Notes: a model not told the origin generated them from the sequence alone. A DNA stretch of 64,000 bases from Candidula unifasciata (GCA_905116865.2 CAJHNH020007957.1:62001-126000), one strand, 5' to 3'. Positions 36,413-47,115 are shown, numbered from the stretch's first letter. Made by a program: numbers and translations.

Positions 36413-37274
36413 GGCTATACTGGCGAATCCCGACGAAGAATAAAAAGCCTTGGACGACTTAGTCAGAGTTCTCTCCCTTGGCCGCACTCCCAACAGTGAT
36501 CGGAAAAGCCAACGAAACAAAGAAGACAGTCACGTTGACATCAGAGCTGCCTATGCTTGGTTGTTTCCCCCAGATCTGGTTTTTTTTTCGACGCTGCAGG
36601 ACAATTCTGGTTTTTTTTTTGGGGTGTGTTTTGTTTGTTGGTTTTTGCCGATTTGTATGCTTTAATGATCGATAAATTTGCGTGGTTAGGGGTTAGGGAG
36701 TAGGGTTAGCGGTAGGGGTTAGGTTTAGCGTTAGATTTGACAATTTTGACGCCGGATTTCCCTATAATCGCGCACAGTCCCATACACACACACAAACAAT
36801 CGAGGGCCTCTGGATGCTGGTCAAACGCACAATTCGCCAACGATTGGGGGCACCAGCCGCACGCTATTGGCGTCATATTTGGCAGAGTTTCAGTGGCGCC
36901 ACTCCCACAAACATCTGATTGTCGGCCAGTATTTCGAAATCTTACTTCAAAATTTTCACATCTAACCCTAACCCTACCCCTAACCCTAACCCTACCCCTA
37001 AATCTAACCCAACAACCGCATGATGACTACTCAACCATTCACGATGCCTCACGCAACCGTACGCAACCCTGCACGCAACCATATGATGACCACGCATCCC
37101 TTCACGATGCCTCGCGCAACCGTACGCAGCCCTACACGCAACCGTAGGATGATAAGTGTGTTGTTTGTTTCGTTGTGGCTTTTCCGATCACTGTTTGCAG
37201 TGCGGCCAAGGGAGAGAACTCTGACTAAGTCGTCCAAGGCTTTTTATTCTTCGTCTGGATTTGCCAGTAGAGCC
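36413..37274. mobile_element. Non-autonomous TIR transposon, 862 bp, 8-bp target duplication
   Basis: Termini GGCTATACTGGCGAATCC and, on the other strand, GGCTCTACTGGCAAATCC continue as long inverted repeats through GACGAAGAATAAAAAGCC to CTCCCTTGGCCGCA. Both flanks carry AAATAATC, a perfect 8-bp duplication. Internally, 36683-36740 has GGGGTTAGGGAGTAGGGTTAG-type sequence and 36958-37012 has CTAACCCTAACCCTACCCC in the opposite sense. It is related to the element at 12907-13700. No transposase is encoded. It lies in GNL1 intron 1. Confidence 0.92.
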
Positions 37275-37310
37275 AAATAATCAAATATTTAATAAACATA
37301 CATAAAACTA

Positions 37311-37672
37311 GGCGCTCTCCTAGCAGATTTGGACGCAAGCGGGAAGGCTTCGGTCGCTTTAGTGGGAGTTCTCTCCCTTGGCTGCACTCAAAACAAGCAG
37401 CGAAAAAAGTCACGAATCCAATGACATACTTACCTATCACCATACGGTTGCGTGTAGGGCTGCCTAGGGTGTCTATCATCATCCTACGTTTGGGTGTAGG
37501 GCTGCGTAGGGTGTCTATCATCATCCTACGGTTGCGTGTAGGGCTGCGTATTGCGTGTAGGGTTGGGTAGGGGTAGGGTTAGATGTGAAAATTTGGTCGA
37601 AATAGTGGCAGACAATCTGATGCTTGTGGGAGTGGCGCCACTGAAATTCTGCCGAATATGACGCCAATAGCG
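37311..37672 (+). mobile_element. TIR transposon of the same family, truncated
   Basis: Starts GGCGCTCTCCTAGCAGATTTG and follows the 12907 copy through GCAAGCGGGAAGGCTTCGG and TGCTTGTGGGAGTGGCGCCA. It stops at about 37672, where an RNase H retroelement fragment begins, so the right end is lost. Confidence 0.8.
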
Positions 37673-38110
37673 GGACAGGCATGCTTCGTGCAGAGTGGCA
37701 TGCCTTGCTGCGGAGGACACGGGTGAGGAGTATTGTCTGGATTTTTTCACCGGGAGACACCGGTGTGTTAGGAAATGAACAGGCAGACAGACTGGCTGGC
37801 TCTGCACAACTTGGTGGAATACTGATGCATAATAAGGCATTCGTGGTTAGTGCCTTGTAGGAGAGCACGTACATGTCAGAGGAGCAGATGGATCACCACA
37901 GTCTGGTGAGATTGATGCAGCAGGGAGTGACGAGAGGTTCTGGAAGATGTTAGAGGCTCAGAGGAAAGGCAAGACGGACGTTTAATCAGAATGCTGCTGG
38001 CACCATTAGTATCAGAACTCTTTACTGTCTTTACTGAGGATGGGACGGGACACTCATGAGAATGCCACGAGTGTTGTGATATCAGTTCTTGAATCAACTC
38101 ATTTTGCCGT
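37673..38110 (+). mobile_element. RNase H retroelement family 1 fragment
   Basis: Reads GMLRAEWHALLRRTRVRSIV, then WIFSPGDTGVLGNEQADRLA and GSAQLGG, orthologous in position to the minus-strand copy at 6843-7190. It abuts the truncated TIR element exactly at its 5' edge. Confidence 0.75.
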
Positions 38111-38681
38111 TTCTGTATTGCTGAATTTTATTTACTGTTCAGTTCATCCTTGGTCTTTATCATCATCTTCATAATCATACTTTTCTGGTATTATACATCA
38201 TCAGAGACTCACTGTCTATTCCTCCATTCCATTCTATCCTTACAATTGTTTCAGTATCATGGAGGAAATCCAGTTGAACATCTTTGGCCTCTCTCATCAG
38301 TGTTTCTTTTAGGGTTTCTTTCAAACTCATCACCTCCTCGATCATATTCTGATATACTAGGTTTAGTTAAAATGGGTGATGGCATTTTGAACAGCCTTAC
38401 AGAAACGATCATCAGTCTTAATAGTGCTCTTGACAGAGCTCATCAACGAACATTACATCTCCCCCCGACACTTCGATGAGGTAAAAGGTGGAAGAGAAGA
38501 AGAAGTTAAACTTTTGTTTTTTTTTTTTTTGTTTGCAATTTAATTTTTCATGTTTTAAAAATAGTTAAGTTTCTTTTTCCCTCAAGATTTGCGTTCTATA
38601 GAAATAACATTGCATGGATGAGAATCAAACAGATACAAATCTCGAAACACGGTGTAGCCGTATAGCACAGTTGTGTCTGGA
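38111..38681. other. GNL1 intron 1, mostly unique
   Basis: Includes a dispersed repeat piece at about 38245-38320 related to 18760-18860, and a poly-T tract near 38517-38530. Confidence 0.4.
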
Positions 38682-39665
38682 CAGCGGTTCTCAACCTGCC
38701 GGTCGCAACCCCTTTTTTGGGGGCGATTGACCCTTTCACAGGGGTCGCCTAAGACCATAGGAAAACACTTACTCATTGAAGATATGAAGGAAAATAATTG
38801 TTTGGGGGTCACCACAGCATGAGGTAACTGTATTAAAGGGTTGCCACAGCACGAGGTAACTGTATTAAAGGGTCGCCACAGCACGAGGTAACTGTATTAA
38901 AGGGTCGCCACAGCATGAGGTAACTGTATTAAAGGGTCGCCACAGCATGAGGTAACTGTATTAAAGGGTCGCCACAGCACGAGGTAACTGTATTAAAGGG
39001 TCACCACACCGTGAGGTAACTATTAAAGGGTCACCACAGCATGAGGTAACTGTATTAAAGGGTCGCCACAGCATGAGGTAACTGTATTAAAGGGTCACCA
39101 CAGCATGAGGTAACTGTAATAAAGGGTCACCACAGCATGAGGTAACTGTATTAAAGGGTCACCACAACATGAGGGAACTGTATTAAAGGGTCACCACAGC
39201 ATGAGGTAACTGTATTAAAGGGTCACCACAGCATGAGGTAACTGTAATAAAGGGTCACCACAGCATGAGGTAACTGTATTAAAGGGTCACCACAGCATGA
39301 GGGAACTGTATTAAAGGGTCACCACAGCATGAGGTAACTGTATTAAAGGGTCACCACAGCATGAGGTAACTGTATTAAAGGGTCGCCACAGCATGAGGTA
39401 ACTATTAAAGGGTCGCCACAGCATGAGGTAACTGTATTAAAGGGTCACCACAGCATGAGGTAACTGTAATAAAGGGTCACCACAGCATGAGGTAACTGTA
39501 TTAAAGGGTCACCACAACATGAGGGAACTGTATTAAAGGGTCACCACAGCATGAGGTAACTGTATTAAAGGGTCACCACAGCATGAGGTAACTGTATTAA
39601 AGGGTCACCACAGCATGAGGTAACTGTATTAAAGGTCGCAGCAGTGGGAAGGTTGAGAGCCACTA
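38682..39665 (+). mobile_element. SPIN-like hAT element expanded by a 32-bp internal array
   Basis: 5' end CAGCGGTTCTCAACCTGCC, then GACCCTTTCACAGGGGTCGC and CTAAGACCATAGGAAAACAC. 3' end GGAAGGTTGAGAGCCACTA. These are the terminal and subterminal features I recall of SPIN (SPace INvader) hAT elements. No transposase is present. The element's subterminal GGGTCACCACAGCATGAGG-AACTGTATTAAA segment, normally single, occurs about 26 times. The 8-bp flanks do not match (TGTCTGGA versus TATTAGGG), so no target duplication is preserved. Confidence 0.82.
38812..39634 (+). repeat. 32-bp minisatellite inside the SPIN-like element
   Basis: About 26 units of AGGGTCACCACAGCATGAGG plus TAACTGTATTAA, with GTCGCC/GTCACC, GCACG/GCATG and a 2-base deletion (AACTATTAAAG) as main variants. 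A few-unit pattern of variants repeats, pointing to block duplication. Confidence 0.95.
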
Positions 39666-39776
39666 TATTAGGGTAACACAAAATGGCTATGTAGTAACTT
39701 GTAGTCCTGTGTGGGTGGGTTGTGTGTTATGAAAACTTGTGTTTAGTTATTCTATATTGCTTGTTAATATGGGCAG

Positions 39777-39972
39777 TAGAAAAACCAAGTTTATCTAACC
39801 ATCCAGATGGCCCCAGCTATCTGGCCGATGACAGTGATGAAGATGAGAAGAAGAAGCTGAAGACACACCACCCTGGCAAGACAGCAGGATCAGGGTTTGG
39901 GCATGACCTGGAAGTCCTCAAAGTTCATGAGCAGCCCAGGAAAGGAGACCCAGGCAAGATGGATGCCAACAG
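39777..39972 (+). CDS. GNL1: GNL1 exon 2
   Basis: Encodes GPSYLADDSDEDEKKKLKTH then GFGHDLEVLKVHEQPRKGDP and ends KMDANS across the next junction. It is the hydrophilic, poorly conserved N-terminal linker that lies between the basic start and the RLHF block in GNL1. Frame and phase agree with exon 1 (phase 1 in) and exon 3 (phase 2 out; donor GTAGCC). Two acceptors fit the frame: after GGGCAG (39777, used here) or after CCATCCAG (39807), which would drop ten residues. Confidence 0.75.
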
Positions 39973-40189
39973 GTAGCCAATATTTTATAGTGCAGCCCGT
40001 GATCTGTTTCTTTCATGCTGTATGTAATGAGGACATGTGTATTTTGTCTTATCAGTGCTAAATGTCATTTAGGAGCTAGCATACTTGCCTGCTAACATCA
40101 TACACAAGCTCCCAGGTCAACCTAGCAAATTATGGGTACTAGGAAATATTAATAGAAGTAAAGGTGGCCATTAATGATCTTTGCTTTTT

Positions 40190-40850
40190 TGACTGGCTAT
40201 AAACTGTGGAAAGTTCTGGCTGTTCATCCATCTCTGGAATTCAGTCTTGTTCCAGAACCTGAGTGTTGTGTGCACATCCATCTTACAGACCTGGCTTATA
40301 TGTATGTAGACTGTAGGTTCCTTGCCTCCCAGGCAGATGCATTGCAACTTCAGAGGAAGCCTTCTATTAGTTGACTCTAGCAGCATGCTTATTGGGCAGG
40401 CAGTGGGTCTCTTCTTGTTCCCTACAGTGAGGACACATAACCTACACGGGGAGGTGGCCACCATGAGAATATACCGATTGGTCTGTAAAAAAAATATAGT
40501 AAAGATATAAAACCGAACGAAAAGTAGCTCGGCGAGCTTCACAATATAACAAACACAGACAAAATATGAATGTTACAGCTGTGGAGCCTTCGTCAGCACA
40601 TATATAAATCAAATAAAAACACACGAATATACAAAATCACGTAAGTGTCGACTAATTGAGAGCTTCCTTTTAAGTTAGAGGGCATCTGCGTAAGTGGCAA
40701 GGATCCAACAGTCTGCATACAAAATAAACAAGATCTGTAAAACAGATGCACACACATAACTCAGGTCCTGTAACAAAGCCAAAGTCCAGACATGGAAGAA
40801 CAACCAGGTCTTTCCACCGGGGTTTACAGCCGGTGAACGCAAACAAGAAC
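40190..40850. repeat. Inverted pair of family D repeats
   Basis: A + copy at about 40190-40480 (TGTTCATCCATCTCTGGAATT, CTTGTTCCAGAACCTGAGTG, TATGTAGACTGTAGGTTCC) faces a minus-strand copy at about 40650-40850 (GAGGGCATCTGCGTAAGTGG, CAGTCTGCATACAAAATAAAC, TAACTCAGGTCCTGTAACAA). The spacer holds an AAAACCGAACGAAAAGTA repeat piece. In a GNL1 transcript the pair could form a long imperfect hairpin. Confidence 0.6.
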
Positions 40851-41099
40851 ACCTTAACTGACGTATCCCTAAGCGGCCACGTTGATGCCTTGCCAGGGGA
40901 ATGAAGAGACAACATAGGACCTGAGAATATATAGCTGGGGAATGCCAAAGACTGTAACTCAAAATTTTAGATGAAACTGTGTTGACAGTTTAATCCCCTG
41001 GGTGTGAGGGTTTTCAAAATACAAATAAAGTGATTTTCATGTGGACTATGTCGCTAGAGTGGCTAGATTTAATGGCTGTTACCTCCATGTCGTGGTTAC

Positions 41100-43720
41100 T
41101 CTGGTGATTCTAGGAGTTGAAATACAACGGTACTGGTTTCAGGGCACCGTTCTGCACATTCAGAAGTTGTTGTCTTAACCTGTCAGCCAGTCGTAGACCC
41201 GTTTCACTTATGTTTTTCATGCCACACCTCTTGCAGTTGATTGCGTAAATGACATTGCAGCTTGTGCAATAGAATGCTTCATATATGTGAAAGGTGGCAT
41301 TCAAGAATTCCAGACTTGTCCCTTAAACCACATATGGACAAGTCATGCATACATGTCTGTGGCAAGAGACTCAGACACAGGTCATAACTGACTCTTGACT
41401 AGAATGTCCTTGAGGTTATGGTCATGTCTGTAGGCTACTAGAGGAAGTTCAGAGAAGATCGTGCTGGTGGCAGGGTCAGTCCTAGGGACAGAAAGATGCC
41501 TGAAGAGAATGGATTTGGCACGGATGTAGTGAAGGTGGTAGGTAAGTACGAGGATAGCTCTGTTGTGGTGACATTTAGACCTGGAAACAAGGGCCTCAGC
41601 ACGATGGTTAGACCGAGCTTGGTGAAAGGCAGCAAATAAGACATGTTCAGGATACCGCCGAAGCCAGAAGAAGTCCACCATTTCTAGGCTCTTGTCTATA
41701 AAGTCCTCATTCTCCTGACATAGTCTGCAGAGGTGTAGAAGCTGGGAAAAAGGAATGGAGTCCTTGCAAGAAGAGGGATGAGAGGACGTGTAGAGAAGAA
41801 AAGCATGGTAATCAGTAGGCTTATAGTACACCGAAGAGCTGAGGCTTTTAGAATCCATGGTGACAGTGAGATCCAGAAAAAGCACCAATGATGGTAATAT
41901 GCTGGAAGTGCATCAGATGTTGGGATGGAAGTTGGAGAAAAAAGTGATGAAGTCCTGCAGTTCAGGTAGGGGCATATCGGTGACACGGATGCAGTCATCC
42001 GTATACCTCTTGTAGAGCTTGAGAGACTACTGGTATATGCATGAAGTATCTGATGCTCGAAGTAGCTCATGAAGAGGTAGCCATAGCTAGGTCTTACCTT
42101 GTTCGGGGCCTCGAGATAAAAACATTGACCCTTTGATGTCCTACACCAAATACTTGTGGATTACTGTACAGAAGCATTGATAAACATTTTCTTCCTGGAG
42201 GAATTAGTCATTTGGTGATCTCTCTCTCCTCCTCCTCTCCTTTATCTCTCTCAAATCTTTTTCCTTTAATGTGTAGATGTACCTTCTTTTCCCTTTCAAC
42301 TTTGATGTCTGAGTGCTTGCGAATTGTTAATTATTATTAATTGTTGTCACAACTATTACTAGTTTGTTTAAGTGTATGTATGCATATATGCATGACAATA
42401 GTATTTGATTTATAAATGTATGCTGGAACATAAGGCTAATGGTATATGGGAGAAACATGATAACTTTTGTACACTATTAACACATGCGTATGAGCATGTA
42501 GAGAGTCGGTAGTCCAGAACCTAAGTTTAAAGTGTCTCCTTCGTGCCAAAGAACTGCATGGCTTTGGGGTGCACAGTTGTTAACGAAGATAGTTAGGTCG
42601 TACAGGGGCGACACTTTGCTGATGGGCATTACGTCCCTAGCCCCTTCCCCAGCTCGAGGGCACCACTAGGGTGACCGTTAATAAACCCTAACTACTTCCG
42701 GTTAAAATGGGCGCTAGGCATGGCCACTGTTTCGAGCTGTGGCATATGTATTGCTTCTGCCAGACGGTGGCCATTGCATTTTTTGCCCCATTTGTAGACT
42801 GAAAGGATAGAGTTTTGTCGCCTAGCTTCTGATTTGAGTGCATGGCGGGACACTGTTGGAATGCTTTTCGACTGTGACCAGCGTGTTGGTATGAATAGTA
42901 GATTAAGAAAATAACGCGATGCCGTTTGTCGCAATATTGGCTGTGCCATTGTGTGATTAAAAGTAATCGCGTGTGCAACTGCTGATCTGTTGGTGACTTC
43001 TGCTACCATCCACGAAGAACTGCATTTCTAATGTCGGACTGTTTGTGTTGGCACTTCGGATGGCTGCTGTATGCTTTTAATGCGTGTGTATGCTAGATAT
43101 GCTGAGACAGCAGTCTGTCAATCTTTCCATAAGGGACTGTGATTAACATTCTGTGTGTTTTCCGTTGGCACAAGAGCGGAGCAACTATGGGGTGACCTGT
43201 TTGCTATGAAGCTGAAACTAAGACTACCTTGGTGCCGATAGCGACTCCGCTGGTCTGGTTGAAATAGTGACCATTAAACTCGAAAGAGTTTAGAGTGAGC
43301 ACTAACACTGCTAGAAGTATCAACGGGTCAGTGGCTGTAGCATGGCTGACTTTAAAAAACAACAACCGCAAAGCCCTTAGTCCATCTGAATGTGGAATAA
43401 ACCTGTAAAGAGAGGAAACATCTAAGGTGAAGATGTGGTACCTGGAAGAAGAGGTGAATCGGATAGATTGAAAGACCAGAGATAGCATGGTTGGTGTCTT
43501 TGATATCAGCCGGGAGACCAACGACCAGGGACTGCAATAACCAGTTGAGGAACCCAGATATAAGTTCTGTGGGACAGGCGCAGGCAGACACGATCGGTTT
43601 GCCTGGGTTGTCAGGTTATGTATCTTGGGAAGCAGATAGAGGACGGACTTTTCCAGACAGCTTTACCTGACAAATAGAAAGCTAGCCTGGGCGAGTAGAA
43701 GATCTTTCTTGATGAAGATT
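41100..43720 (-). mobile_element. Penelope-like element (RT plus GIY-YIG), split
   Basis: Minus strand, 5' to 3'. About 43620-43210 gives a YLLPKIH-like start, SACACPTELISGFLNWLL, then TLDVSSLYRFIPHSDGL and FEFNGHYFNQTSGVAIGTK. 42097-41382 continues with RPSYGYLFMSYFEHQIL, FLDLTVTMDSKSLSSSVYYK, PFSQLLHLCRLCQENEDF and others. 41304-41110 gives YCTSCNVIYAINCKRCGMKN and SETGLRLADRLRQQLLNVQ, the GIY-YIG endonuclease. This domain order is that of Penelope-like elements. Several frameshifts make it inactive. The RT is split at 42098-43227. It lies in GNL1 intron 2, antisense to the gene. Confidence 0.82.
42098..43227 (-). other. 1.13-kb GT-AG segment inside the Penelope-like RT
   Basis: On the minus strand the RT reads ...GGCACCAAG, then GTAGTC...GAACAAG, then GTAAGACCTAGCTATGG. 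Removing 42098-43227 joins GTK to VRPSYGYLF in frame, the expected RT motif. The segment starts GT and ends AG, so it could be an intron. Alternatively the 7-base word TACCTTG (+ strand) at 42095-42101 and 43225-43231 is a target duplication and the segment is an inserted element. No coding motif is visible in its ORF at 42692-43009. Confidence 0.6.
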
Positions 43721-44308
43721 GTGATGGTATGTTTTACTATTTTGTTGTTTTTTACCATGCCATCCTGTGTCTTTTGGTTCATAGAATGAGGTGTCACCGA
43801 GTTACCTGTCCCCTTCCTGCACATATAGATCTTTTCTCCAGACTATTACCACGTCTCCCTTACTTATCGGCAGGCCTAATGACGGTATCATCAGGACATT
43901 GCAATCGTGTGAGTGACTGAAGCTCTTGAGGCAAGAAGTTAGAGTACTTAAGAGGTTTGAATTTCAATTGATTATTATCGAACAGAGTTTTCTGAATAGA
44001 ACAAAATCTCTAGATGTCCCAGGGTTAGGAGTCCAGGAAGACCTAGGTTTTGGAAACCAGACAGTAGAGTCAGTGGGCACAGGTGCATTGGCTCTTTCAG
44101 GTCAAATGCTCTGATCATATTGCAACCTGAGCCTGCGATGAAAGCTGTGAGTGTCATGAAGGAGAGCGTATCGGTCACTAGGAGGATGTAAGGGTACGTT
44201 CATAATCCATGTGCTCAGTCTGTAGCAAGACATGGGAATATTTCCTTGACATTGCTTACATTTGATAATGATTTTGCCGTGTTTCTCATGTTTTTGCTTT
44301 GGCTGTAG
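43721..44308 (-). other. GNL1 intron 2, 3' part; possible Penelope 5' remnant
   Basis: A minus-strand ORF at 43975-44178 has no firm motif. It could belong to the N-terminal part of the Penelope-like element, but this cannot be shown. Confidence 0.3.
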
Positions 44309-44396
44309 TTTCAGACTGCATTTCTTCAAAGAGAGTGATGAGGAGGTTGCTAAAAGAAAGAAAGAAGCTATGAAACCTCTAACTACAGTCGATAAG
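44309..44396 (+). CDS. GNL1: GNL1 exon 3
   Basis: Encodes FRLHFFKESDEEVAKRKKEA then MKPLTTVDK, aligned with human YRLHFERDSREEVERRKRAA. This is the first strongly conserved block of GNL1 after the linker. The acceptor GGCTGTAG completes the AG+T serine codon from exon 2. The donor is GTGAGT. It ends in phase 0. Confidence 0.93.
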
Positions 44397-44557
44397 GTGA
44401 GTCCTTAATCCTGCTAGTCCCATCCATCCATTCTTCCATCCCTCCCTCCATCAATCGCACGTTCTTTTAGTATAAGGGTTTTGTTTGGGTCCATTGCTGG
44501 TGGAATTACGTTTGGTGGGGAAAGCATCTATTCTGGTTATTGTGAAAACTTTGTTCA

Positions 44558-44989
44558 GAGCCTCTTGTAGAAAGTGTTCCATCTGAGCCTCTTGTAGAAT
44601 ATGTTCCATCTGAGCCTCTTGTAGAAAGTGTTCCATCTGAGCCTCTTGTAGAAAGTGTTCCATCTGAGCCTCTTCTAGAAAGTGTTCCATCTGAGCCTCT
44701 TCTAGAAAGTGTTCCATCTAAGCCTCTTTTAGAAAGTGTTCCATCTAAGCCTCTTGTAGAAAGTGTTCCATCTGAGCCTCTTGTAGAAAGTGTTCCATCT
44801 GAGCCTCTTGTAGAAAGTGTTCCATCTAAGCCTCTTGTAGAAAGTGTTCTATCTAAGCCTCTTGTAGAAAGTGTTCCATCTAAGCCTCATGTAGAAAGTG
44901 TTCCATCTAAGCCTCTTGTAGAATGTGTTCCATCTAAGCCTCTTGTAGAAAGTGTTCCATCTGAGCCTCTTGTAGAATGTGTTCCAGGT
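44558..44989 (+). repeat. 27-bp minisatellite, 16 units, GNL1 intron 3
   Basis: Units GAGCCTCTTGTAGAAAGTG plus TTCCATCT; the first base of the unit is G or A. One + frame reads EPLVESVPS repeats and stays open, but phase and context argue against an exon (see rejected items). It abuts a Penelope-like RT fragment. Confidence 0.95.
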
Positions 44990-45129
44990 ATAAACAAACG
45001 GGCATGGAAGAAATCAAGAAGTTCAAATGATTTATCAAAGAAGTCAGAATCATTAGAGCACAACCTATGCAGTCGAAGGAGCTGTGAGTACGGAATATAA
45101 TTTTTACACAGTAGTGGGTGAGACAACAT
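44990..45129 (-). mobile_element. Second Penelope-like RT fragment
   Basis: The minus-strand frame reads KNYIPYSQLLRLHRLCSNDS, then DFFDKSFELLDFFHAR, homologous to PFSQLLHLCRLCQENEDF in the larger element at 41.4-41.9 kb but from a different copy. Truncated on both sides between two minisatellites. Confidence 0.7.
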
Positions 45130-45156
45130 GTAGAGGGGATAATTGAGAATCTGTGG

Positions 45157-46638
45157 GTTTGTAGTAGGCTGTGGTCTTTGACTAGTTTGTAGTAGGCTGT
45201 GGTCTTTGACTAGTTTGTAGTAGGCTGTGGTCTTTGACTAGTTTGTAGTAGGCTGTGGTCTTTGACTAGTTTGTAGTAGGTTGTGGTCTTTGACTAGTTT
45301 GTAGTAGGTTGTGGTCTTTGACTAGTTTGTAGTAGGCTGTGGTCTTTGACTAGTTTGTAGTAGGCTGTGGTCTTTGACTAGTTTGTAGTAGGTTGTGGTC
45401 TTTGACTAGTTTGTAGTAGGCTGTGGTCTTTGACTAGTTTGTAGTAGGCTGTGGTCTTTGACTAGTTTGTAGTAGGCTGTGGTCTTTGACTAGTTTGTAG
45501 TAGGCTGTGGTCTTTGACTAGTTTGTAGTAGGCTGTGGTCTTTGACTAGTTTGTAGTAGGCTGTGGTCTTTGACTAGTTTGTAGTAGGCTGTGGTCTTTG
45601 ACTAGTTTGTAGTAGGCTGTGGTCTTTGACTAGTTTGTAGTAGGCTGTGGTCTTTGACTAGTTTGTAGTAGACTGTGGTCTTTGACTAGTTTGTAGTAGG
45701 CTGTGGTCTTTGACTAGTTTGTAGTAGGCTGTGGTCTTTGACTAGTTTGTAGTAGGCTGTGGTCTTTGACTAGTTTGTAGTAGGCTGTGGTCTTTGACTA
45801 GTTTGTAGTAGACTGTGGTCTTTGACTAGTTTGTAGTAGGCTGTGGTCTTTGACTAGTTTGTAGTAGGCTGTGGTCTTTGACTAGTTTGTAGTAGGCTGT
45901 GGTCTTTGACTAGTTTTGTAGTAGGCTGTGGTCTTTGACTAGTTTGTAGTAGGCTGTGGTCTTTGACTAGTTTGTAGTAGGCTGTGGTCTTTGACTAGTT
46001 TGTAGTAGGCTGTGGTCTTTGACTAGTTTGTAGTAGGCTGTGGTCTTTGACTAGTTTGTAGTAGACTGTGGTCTTTGACTAGTTTGTAGTAGGCTGTGGT
46101 CTTTGACTAGTTTGTAGTAGGCTGTGGTCTTTGACTAGTTTGTAGTAGGCTGTGGTCTTTGACTAGTTTGTAGTAGACTGTGGTCTTTGACTAGTTTGTA
46201 GTAGGCTGTGGTCTTTGACTAGTTTGTAGTAGGCTGTGGTATTTGACTAGTTTGTAGTAGGCTGTGGTCTTTGACTAGTGGTTTGTAGTAGACTGTGGTC
46301 TTTGACTAGTTTGTAGTAGGCTGTGGTCTTTGACTAGTTTGTAGTAGGCTGTGGTCTTTGACTTTGACTAGTCTTTGACTAGTAGTAGGCTGTGGTCTTT
46401 GACTAGTTTGTAGTAGGCTGTGGTCTTTGACTAGTTTGTAGTAGGCTGTGGTCTTTGACTAGTTTGTAGTAGGCTGTGGTCTTTGACTAGTTTGTAGTAG
46501 GCTGTGGTCTTTGACTAGTTTGTAGTAGGCTGTGGTCTTTGACTAGTTTGTAGTAGGCTGTGGTCTTTGACTAGTTTGTAGTAGGCTGTGGTCTTTGACT
46601 AGTTTGTAGTAGGCTGTGGTCTTTGACTAGTTTGTAGT
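45157..46638 (+). repeat. 28-bp minisatellite, about 53 units, GNL1 intron 3
   Basis: Units CTAGTTTGTAGTAGGCTGTG plus GTCTTTGA, period 28, very uniform (main variant AGGCTG/AGACTG). One scrambled junction lies near 46363-46384. At about 1.5 kb it is the longest single array in the gene. Confidence 0.97.
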
Positions 46639-46744
46639 CAGATTTCACAGGATTTCCTTGTGTTATTAGTAGATATTTACAAACCACCTAGTATGTAAAT
46701 TGTTTTGTGTATCATTTTCTCAACTCTACCCACCTTGTCTCCAG

Positions 46745-46873
46745 AAATATCTAGAATACAAAGTGGAGGATGTGTTTCCGCCAGATGCCAAGTTGGATTT
46801 TCCCAAGAGGCCTCCATGGAACTACAGACTCAGCAGGGAGGAGCTAGAGCAACAGGAGAGGGACTACTTTAAG
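46745..46873 (+). CDS. GNL1: GNL1 exon 4
   Basis: 43 codons, phase 0 to 0. Reads KYLEYKVEDVFPPDAKLDFP, then KRPPWNYRLSREELEQQERD and YFK, matching human LDFPRRPPWSYEMSKEQL. The motif DFPKRPPW is a hallmark of GNL1. The acceptor has a long pyrimidine tract (CTCTACCCACCTTGTCTCCAG); the donor is GTAGTT. Confidence 0.95.
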
Positions 46874-46949
46874 GTAGTTATCTTGTTGTTGTTGCTCTAG
46901 TTGTTGATGAAGATGTAAGAATCGTGTATTTAGTCAGTACTGACTGGCT

Positions 46950-47115
46950 GCCAAACCTGATGTGGCTTGTCCAGATTTTGGGGAACCTAATGTGGCTTGT
47001 CCAGATTTTGGGGAACCTAATGTGGCTAGTCCAGATTTTTTGGAACTTAATGTGGCTTGCCCAGATTTTGGGGAACCTAATGTGGCTTGTCCAGATTTTA
47101 GGGAACCTAATGTGT
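46950..47115 (+). repeat. 30-bp minisatellite, 6 units
   Basis: Units CCTAATGTGGCTTGTCCAGA plus TTTTGGGGAA in GNL1 intron 4. Confidence 0.92.

Noticed and set aside
36683..37012. TTAGGG-like blocks as a chromosome end
   Set aside because: They are short, degenerate, in opposite orientations and inside a TIR element with target duplication.
42692..43009. 105-codon minus-strand ORF inside the Penelope split segment as a transposase
   Set aside because: No catalytic motif or family similarity could be seen.
44558..45081. Open + frame of EPLVESVPS repeats followed by INKRAWKKSRSSND, with a GTGAGT downstream, as an extra GNL1 exon
   Set aside because: The surrounding GNL1 intron is phase 0, while this block would be phase 1 at its 3' donor and joining to exon 4 would create a stop. 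The downstream part is antisense to a Penelope-like RT fragment.
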